Shown here in pieces: positions 13,987 to 18,533 of a stretch of DNA of 18,533 bases. The notes under the pieces are model-generated. The model saw only the letters and a program-made list of their open reading frames with translations. It was not told where the DNA came from and made no database searches. Both the position numbers and the translations under genes were made by a program. The DNA is from Candidatus Fermentibacterota bacterium (lineage in GTDB: Bacteria; Fermentibacterota; Fermentibacteria; Fermentibacterales; Fermentibacteraceae). The number at the start of each line of letters is the position of its first letter. Position 1 is the stretch's first letter. Where the stretch lies: NCBI GenBank assembly GCA_022703195.1, contig JAKLEF010000007.1:1-18533 (forward strand), written 5' to 3'.

Positions 13987-15946
13987 CGCGACCTCCGTTG
14001 GATGGGGAAAGCCTCTCGTGCTCCTCGGCGAACTCGTTCCAGCGGGCCTGGAGCCCGTTGACCCGGTCCGCCAGCCAGGCGTGCTCCTTCTGCAGCTCGA
14101 CCACCCTCCTGCCGTCCGCGAGGATGCCTGGATCGCACAGGGCAGTCTCGATCTCCTTCTTCTTCTCCTCAAGCGGTATGAGGTCCCTCTCGACCCTCTG
14201 CATCCTCTTCTCGACCTCGAGGCGCTTCTTGTAGAGCCGGTTGCGCTCCTCCGCCTCGGCGCGCTTCCTCTGCTTCTCGACCTCCCTCTGGGACGGGCCC
14301 TGCGGCTCCGCTGCCCTCCGCTCGGCGCCGAACCCCGCCTCGAGCTCCTTCTGCTTCTTCTCGACGTACCAGGCGAACGAACCCGCGAAGGGCCTGACCC
14401 GGCCGTTCTCGACCTCGTAGATCGAGTCGACCGTCGAAGAGAGCAGCTTCTCGTCGTGGCTCACGAGGATGAGGGTGCCGGCGTAGTCCCGCAGCGCCTC
14501 CTCGAGCACCTCGCGCGAGAAGATGTCGAGGTGGTTGGTGGGCTCGTCGAGTATGAGCAGGTTGAGCGGTGTCATGAGGATGCGGGCCAGGGCCACGCGC
14601 GACTTCTCTCCGCCCGAGAGCACGGCTGTCTTCTTGAACGCCTCGTCGCCCGTGAAGAGGAACATGCCCAGGTAGCTGCGCAGCTCCCCCTGCGAGCGCT
14701 CGGGGCAGACCGCCGCCACCTGGTCGAGCACCGACAGCTCGCGGTCGAGGGCGATCTCGACTTCCTGGGAGTAATAGCCCAGCATCACCCCCGGCCCCGT
14801 CCTCGAGGTGCCAGACGTGGGCTCCTCGATCCCGGCCATGATCCTGGACAGGGTGGACTTGCCCTCGCCGTTCCTGCCGACGATCCCTATCCTGTCGCCC
14901 CTGCCCACCACCAGGTCGACGCCCGAGAAGATGCTGCGCTCGTAGCTCTTTGACACTCCCTTCAGCTCCAGGACCTTCTGCGGCCCCCGCGGCACCTCCG
15001 GGAAGCGTATCCGCATCCTCGACGGGCTCCTGTGGGTCTCGATCACCTCCATGCGCTCGAGCATCTTCATCCTGCTCTGCACGAGGTTGCGCTTTTTCGG
15101 ATTGCTCCTGAACTTGTTGATGAAGCGTTCGTACCGCTCGCGCTGAGCGGCCTGCAGGCCCGCCTGCTTCTCCCTCTCGCGGATCTCCTCGCTCTTGAGC
15201 TCCTCGTACCTGGTGTACCCGCCGCGGTAGGAGCTGAGGCGTCCGAACTCTATCTCGCAGACCCTCTTAACGGTACGGTCGAGGAACGCCGGGTCGTGTG
15301 ATATCATCCAGACGGCCCCGGGGAAGGATTTCAGGTATTCCTCGAGCCACAGCCTGGCGTCGAGGTCCAGATGGTTCGTGGGCTCGTCGAGGAGCAGCAG
15401 GTCGGGATCGGCCAGCAGCAGGGCGGCCAGCTCGGCCCTCATCCTCCATCCGCCGGAGAACTCGACGAGAGGCTTCTCCATCTCCTCCTGCCTGAACCCC
15501 AGCCCTCCGAGCAGCCGCGCGGCCCTGTGCTCCAGGTCGTAGAAGCCCGCCGATTCGAGCACGGCCGAGGCGGCCTCGAGATCCCTGAGGACCGCCTGCT
15601 CGGACTCGGAGTCGAGCTCGCCGGAGAGGTCCTCGTGCAGCCTGTGCTGGAGGGAGAGCGCCTTCCTGATCTCGTCGGAATGGAACATCACCCGCGAGAG
15701 CAGGGGCCCCGACGGGAACTCCGACATCTCCTGGGGCAGGTATCCGACCCTGACCCCCCGGGCGACGACCAGGGTGCCCTCCGTGGGTTCGAGCGATCCC
15801 GCCATCACCCTGAAGAGGGTCGTCTTGCCCGCGCCGTTGACCCCGACCAGCGCGGTCCTGTCTCCGCGCTCGATCGAGAAGCTCAGCCCCGAGAAGATCT
15901 CGTCCTCGCCGAAGGAGACGCCCAGGTTCCCAGCATGCAGGATCAT
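13979..15946 (-). CDS. ABC-F family ATPase (Uup/EttA-like, ribosome-associated)
   Basis: The 655-residue soluble protein has two ABC ATPase domains and no membrane segment. Domain 1 has Walker A GVNGAGKT (35-42), signature EFSGGWRMR and Walker B LLLLDEPTNHLDL. Domain 2 has Walker A GRNGEGKS, signature LSGGEKSR and Walker B LLILDEPTNHLDI, each followed by a switch histidine in SHD. The linker between them is a charged helix pair (KSEEIREREKQAGLQAAQRE), as in ABC-F proteins that bind the ribosomal E site. The roughly 110-residue C-terminal end is a Lys/Glu/Arg-rich coiled coil like that of Uup. ATG 15946 overlaps the phosphoesterase stop as ATGA; a 26-residue upstream extension is not supported. 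Whether it acts as translation factor or antibiotic protection factor cannot be told. Confidence 0.92.
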   Translation of the reverse strand: MILHAGNLGVSFGEDEIFSGLSFSIERGDRTALVGVNGAGKTTLFRVMAGSLEPTEGTLVVARGVRVGYLPQEMSEFPSGPLLSRVMFHSDEIRKALSLQHRLHEDLSGELDSESEQAVLRDLEAASAVLESAGFYDLEHRAARLLGGLGFRQEEMEKPLVEFSGGWRMRAELAALLLADPDLLLLDEPTNHLDLDARLWLEEYLKSFPGAVWMISHDPAFLDRTVKRVCEIEFGRLSSYRGGYTRYEELKSEEIREREKQAGLQAAQRERYERFINKFRSNPKKRNLVQSRMKMLERMEVIETHRSPSRMRIRFPEVPRGPQKVLELKGVSKSYERSIFSGVDLVVGRGDRIGIVGRNGEGKSTLSRIMAGIEEPTSGTSRTGPGVMLGYYSQEVEIALDRELSVLDQVAAVCPERSQGELRSYLGMFLFTGDEAFKKTAVLSGGEKSRVALARILMTPLNLLILDEPTNHLDIFSREVLEEALRDYAGTLILVSHDEKLLSSTVDSIYEVENGRVRPFAGSFAWYVEKKQKELEAGFGAERRAAEPQGPSQREVEKQRKRAEAEERNRLYKKRLEVEKRMQRVERDLIPLEEKKKEIETALCDPGILADGRRVVELQKEHAWLADRVNGLQARWNEFAEEHERLSPSNGGRDA

Positions 15947-16665
15947 CCCCGGACACCCCTCTCCGCATACCTGTCGCCGAGCAAGACGGGAACCGGGGCG
16001 AACCCCACCTGGTCGGCCGAGCACATCACGTAATCCACCCCGTCCAGTTCGAAGCGCGAGAGGCCGGCCCGCACCTCCCCGTGGAGGTGGCCGAAGACGC
16101 AGGCATCGATCCCGGCACCTGCCAGGATGTCGGTGAAAGCCGTCCTCCCGCCGTCCTCGGTGGGGGGGAAGTGCATCATGGCGACCCGCGGCCCGCCGTC
16201 GATGCCCAGCGCCGATTCCACTGCCATCCCGAGCCTTCCCATCTCCTTCTCCAATATGGGGCGGTCGCGCTCCTCGACGAAGAACTCTGAGGAGGGGAGC
16301 GTCCAGCCCCTGGCGGCGCAGAGCACGAAGCCGCCCGCATCGACCGCGGAGTTCAGCAGCGCCTCGATTCCCGCGGGGAGCATCTCACTTACGCTCGCGA
16401 GCGACTTCCACCAGTAGTCATGGTTCCCCCGCGTGATGTACTTGCGCCCGGGCAGCGATCCGAGGAATGCGAGGTCGGGCATGGCGCCCGCGGGCCTCGA
16501 GGCCCAGGAAAGGTCGCCTGGGACGAGCACGACGTCATCCACGCCCACCGACGCCCGCCAGGCTTCCTCGATCCTCGAGGCGTGCCCCGCCCAGGCCTCC
16601 CCGAAGACATCCATCCTCTTGCCGGTCCCACCCGGCAGGTGGAGATCCGAGATGGCCCAGAGCAC
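15943..16665 (-). CDS. Metallophosphoesterase (COG1768 / TTHA0053-like)
   Basis: The 240-residue protein has the calcineurin-like dimetal motifs in order: SDLHL (Asp7, His9), VPGDLSW (Asp51), RGNHDYWW (Asn81, His82, Asp83), MMHFPP and FGHLHG. KRMDVFGEAW near the start and the double Trp after GNHD are typical of the COG1768 'predicted phosphohydrolase' group; its natural substrate is not known to me. The start is GTG 16665, with a strong GGAGGTGA six bases before. It is the first gene of the four-gene minus-strand run and diverges from the HAD gene across 66 bp. Confidence 0.88.
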   Translation of the reverse strand: MLWAISDLHLPGGTGKRMDVFGEAWAGHASRIEEAWRASVGVDDVVLVPGDLSWASRPAGAMPDLAFLGSLPGRKYITRGNHDYWWKSLASVSEMLPAGIEALLNSAVDAGGFVLCAARGWTLPSSEFFVEERDRPILEKEMGRLGMAVESALGIDGGPRVAMMHFPPTEDGGRTAFTDILAGAGIDACVFGHLHGEVRAGLSRFELDGVDYVMCSADQVGFAPVPVLLGDRYAERGVRG

Positions 16666-16667
16666 GG

Positions 16668-16697
16668 TTCACCTCCGTCCGTTCGCGGTTATATACT
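16668..16697 (+). promoter_or_regulatory. Possible promoter for the HAD phosphatase gene
   Basis: TTCACC (16668-16673) and TATACT (16692-16697) are 18 bases apart in the 66-bp divergent gap, giving a leader of about 30 bases to the CTG start. The -10 box is part of ATATA, which also reads as TATAAC on the other strand. The minus-strand gene may use an overlapping promoter, but its -35 region is poor. Confidence 0.4.
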
Positions 16698-16731
16698 CGC
16701 CACCCCGGTCGGGGGACGAACGGAGGATGCA

Positions 16732-17385
16732 CTGAGGAAGCTCGCGGTATTCGATCTGGACGGGACCCTGCACGATTCGTCGGCCGCCCTGACGCCGGCC
16801 CTATCGATGGCAATGTCCGAGGTGGGCATCGACCCGCCCGACGGGGCTTCGATCGAATCGCTCTACGGCCAGCCCCTCGACATCCTCATGCCGACCCTGG
16901 TGCCCGACCCGGCCCTGCGTCCGGCGTTCCGGGAGGCCCTGGTGAGAATCCAGAAGCGCACCGTTCTCGAGTCGGGCAGGGTCTATCCCGGCGTGCCCGG
17001 GATGCTCTCGGCGATCAGGTCGATGGGCTGGCGCACCGCGGTCTGCTCCAACGCCGGCAGGGCCTATGTCGTGATGGTGCTGGAAGCCCTGGGCATCGCC
17101 GGGCTTCTCGACCTGGCGGAAGGGCTCGGCGAACGCGACAGCAAGGCGGATACCCTGGGGGCGCTGATCGAGGCCGAGGCGCCGTGCTTCGCCGTCATGA
17201 CCGGGGACAGGTACCTCGACTTCGAGGCTGCGAGGGCGAACAGGATCCCGTCCATCGGCTGCACGTGGGGGTTCGGAGAGGCCTCCGAACTCCTCCTGGC
17301 CGACATGGTCGCGGATTCGCCGGCTCTCCTGCCAGGCCTCCTCGAGGATCTGATGAAGAGAGGGCTCAGCCTCCGCAGCGGCTGA
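16732..17385 (+). CDS. HAD-family phosphatase (phosphoglycolate phosphatase-like), CTG start
   Basis: The 217-residue product begins RKLAVFDLDGTLHDSS after its start codon, HAD motif I with nucleophile Asp8 and acid/base Asp10. Motif II is VCSNA, motif III is the lysine in DSKAD, and motif IV is TGDRYLDFEAA. An alpha-helical cap lies between motifs I and II. Size and cap fit the Gph/PGP group acting on small phosphate esters; the substrate is uncertain. No ATG, GTG or TTG lies in frame near the domain start. CTG 16732 is five bases after GGAGG (16722-16726), so I call CTG as start. An ATG at 16727 would open only ATG-CAC-TGA, whose stop overlaps the CTG. The 3' end overlaps the convergent mogA gene by 20 bases. 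Confidence 0.85.
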   Translation: MRKLAVFDLDGTLHDSSAALTPALSMAMSEVGIDPPDGASIESLYGQPLDILMPTLVPDPALRPAFREALVRIQKRTVLESGRVYPGVPGMLSAIRSMGWRTAVCSNAGRAYVVMVLEALGIAGLLDLAEGLGERDSKADTLGALIEAEAPCFAVMTGDRYLDFEAARANRIPSIGCTWGFGEASELLLADMVADSPALLPGLLEDLMKRGLSLRSG

Positions 17386-18205
17386 CCCTGCCACCCGCCA
17401 CTTCGAGGGCGTGCGGCAGCAGCGGCAGCATGAATCCGAGGCTCTCGACGGCACCCTTCCTGCTGCCGGGAAGGTTCGCGATCAGTGTGCCCCCACGGAT
17501 CCCCGCCACGGCTCGGGAGAGCCAGGCGGTGGGGACGGTTTCGGCCGACTTCGACCTGACGAGCTCCGGGATGCCCGGGACTTGCCTTTCGATCACGTCC
17601 AGGGTCGCCTCGGGGGTGCAGTCGCGGGGGGACAGCCCGGTTCCGCCGGTGGTCAGGATCAGGTCGCAGGAGCCGTCGTCGCACCACGAGCCGAGTCTCG
17701 CGGCTATGGCCTCCCGGTCGTCGGGCTCGACGGCGTAGCGCACGGTGCGGAATCCCGCTGCCTCCAGAGCTTCGATCAGAGCGGGCCCGCTCAGGTCCTC
17801 CCTATCGCCGCGGATGCAGGAATCGCTGAGGGTCAGCACTCCGGCATTCCCGCCGCCCGTCCGCTGGAAGGCCACCGCATCCCCGCAGTCAACCTCTCCG
17901 GGCTCGATCACGTCTGCACTCAGCCAGGGATGGCCGGCATCGCCGGCGATGACCGCTATCACGGCGCAGCCGATCCCCAGGAGGGTCCCCCCGGTGATGC
18001 TCTGCGCATCCAGATCGCTGGCAGCCAACAAAGTGAGCCTGGAGACCCCGGATGATGCGTCCAGCCAGGAAGAACGCCCCGAGGCGTCGAAGATCGCCAC
18101 CCGCTCAGGCGTGGGTTCGCCCGAAACGTCGACCCCGAGCCTCGTGGAAGCCATCGGTACGTGCCCGTCCGGAGAGGGGATCCCTATGTACTCGACTCTC
18201 GCCAT
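17366..18205 (-). CDS. mogA: MOSC-like domain fused to MogA/MoaB molybdopterin adenylyltransferase
   Basis: The 279-residue protein has a C-terminal MogA/MoaB domain (about 120-270) with GVLTLSDS, LILTTGGTGLSPRD (TTGGTG at 185-190, Asp195), CTPEAT and LPGSRKGAVE. This enzyme adenylates molybdopterin before Mo insertion. The first roughly 115 residues look like a shortened MOSC domain: SRLTLLAASDLDA, TLLGIGCAVIAVI and IEPGEVDCGDAV. The cysteine usual near the end of MOSC domains in sulfur carriers is not clearly present; Cys107 is the only nearby one. MOSC-MogA fusions are known in anaerobes. ATG 18205 is chosen because the MOSC-like part begins there. moaC ends 58 bases upstream on the same strand, supporting a cofactor operon. 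Convergent overlap with the HAD gene is 20 bases. Confidence 0.85.
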   Translation of the reverse strand: MARVEYIGIPSPDGHVPMASTRLGVDVSGEPTPERVAIFDASGRSSWLDASSGVSRLTLLAASDLDAQSITGGTLLGIGCAVIAVIAGDAGHPWLSADVIEPGEVDCGDAVAFQRTGGGNAGVLTLSDSCIRGDREDLSGPALIEALEAAGFRTVRYAVEPDDREAIAARLGSWCDDGSCDLILTTGGTGLSPRDCTPEATLDVIERQVPGIPELVRSKSAETVPTAWLSRAVAGIRGGTLIANLPGSRKGAVESLGFMLPLLPHALEVAGGRVSRCGG

Positions 18206-18263
18206 GGCCCTCCTCCCGACAGCACGCACCGCAGCGCGGTCCGGCACCTTCCGATGGGCGCGC

Positions 18264-18533
18264 TCAGCCGTCCAGCTCCCGCGCCCTGTATTCCCCCGAC
18301 CTGCCCCCGGACTTCGAGAGCAGCCTGACATCGGAGATGATCATGGACCGGTCGATCGCTTTGAGCATGTCGTAGACGGTCAGCAGGGCCACCGACACCC
18401 CCGTGAGGGCCTCCATCTCGAAGCCCGTCCTGTCGACGCCGATGACCGTACAGGTGCAGTCGAGAGCCCCGGCGGTACGGGTGAACTCGATCCCGGCACT
18501 CGAGACCGAGGTGTAGTGGCACAGCGGGATGAG
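18264..18533 (-). CDS. moaC: Cyclic pyranopterin monophosphate synthase MoaC (N-terminus outside window)
   Basis: Reading the minus strand in from the window edge gives 89 residues ending at TGA 18264. It opens with LIPLCH and continues with DRTGFEMEALTGVSVALLTV, YDMLKAID and LLSKSGGRSG, the conserved core of MoaC, which makes cyclic pyranopterin monophosphate in molybdenum cofactor synthesis. The first roughly 70 residues of the usual 160 lie beyond the edge. One base-level difference from most relatives is an Arg for the second Lys in KSGGKSG. Its neighbour downstream is the MOSC-MogA gene. Confidence 0.92.
   Translation of the reverse strand, partial: LIPLCHYTSVSSAGIEFTRTAGALDCTCTVIGVDRTGFEMEALTGVSVALLTVYDMLKAIDRSMIISDVRLLSKSGGRSGEYRARELDG

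Noticed and set aside
13979..16024. ABC-F start at 16024
   Set aside because: The first 26 residues would be antisense-free but overlap the phosphoesterase coding end in another frame and lack similarity; ATG 15946 overlaps its stop as ATGA.
1..18533. CRISPR arrays, rRNA genes and tandem repeats
   Set aside because: None seen on reading through; the only notable repeats are the inverted pair at 9908-10115 and the octamer pair before hydF.

Overview
The window is high-G+C DNA with tightly packed genes, many 4-nt start/stop overlaps, frequent GTG starts and heavy use of AGG for arginine. It looks like a chromosome segment from an uncultured anaerobic bacterium. The anaerobic reading rests on HydF (maturation of [FeFe]-hydrogenase), an Ech/Hyf-type membrane complex and an EFR1-type flavodoxin-ferredoxin. 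A Fermentibacterota/FCB-like candidate lineage is possible, but I cannot assign a phylum from the sequence alone.

Layout. 1-669 (-) is the N-terminal part of a flavodoxin/ferredoxin protein, cut by the window edge. 739-1812 (+) is mnmA, a tRNA 2-thiolation enzyme. 9892-1819 (-) is one contiguous operon of seven genes: an HTH-EIIA fusion regulator, then six subunits of a Hyf/complex-I-like membrane complex (HyfB, HyfC, HyfE, HyfF, HyfG = NuoC+NuoD, and a ferredoxin-NuoB fusion). The large subunit lacks the four cysteines that hold the NiFe site. The complex therefore fits the energy-converting-hydrogenase-related (Ehr) class rather than a true hydrogenase. 9908-10115 is a 208-bp element with perfect 35-bp terminal inverted repeats and no gene (MITE-like). 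It lies between the operon and tRNA-Ser(GCU) at 10126-10218, whose sigma70-type promoter is clear.

10359-13220 (+) carries hydF followed by two coupled genes for exported proteins of unknown function. 16665-13217 (-) is a four-gene run: COG1768-type metallophosphoesterase, ABC-F ATPase, a two-helix membrane protein and a small DUF4405-like haem-binding membrane protein. 16732-17385 (+) is a HAD phosphatase that appears to start at CTG. 18533-17366 (-) carries molybdenum-cofactor genes: the end of moaC, then a MOSC-like/MogA fusion.

How it fits together. The likely theme is low-potential electron flow. The membrane complex would couple a redox reaction, probably involving ferredoxin, to ion movement through its two antiporter-like subunits and its HyfC/NuoH subunit. 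HydF implies that an [FeFe]-hydrogenase is encoded elsewhere in the genome. The operon's first gene suggests control by a phosphotransfer (EIIA-type) signal. No ribosomal RNA, CRISPR array, integrase or transposase gene was seen.
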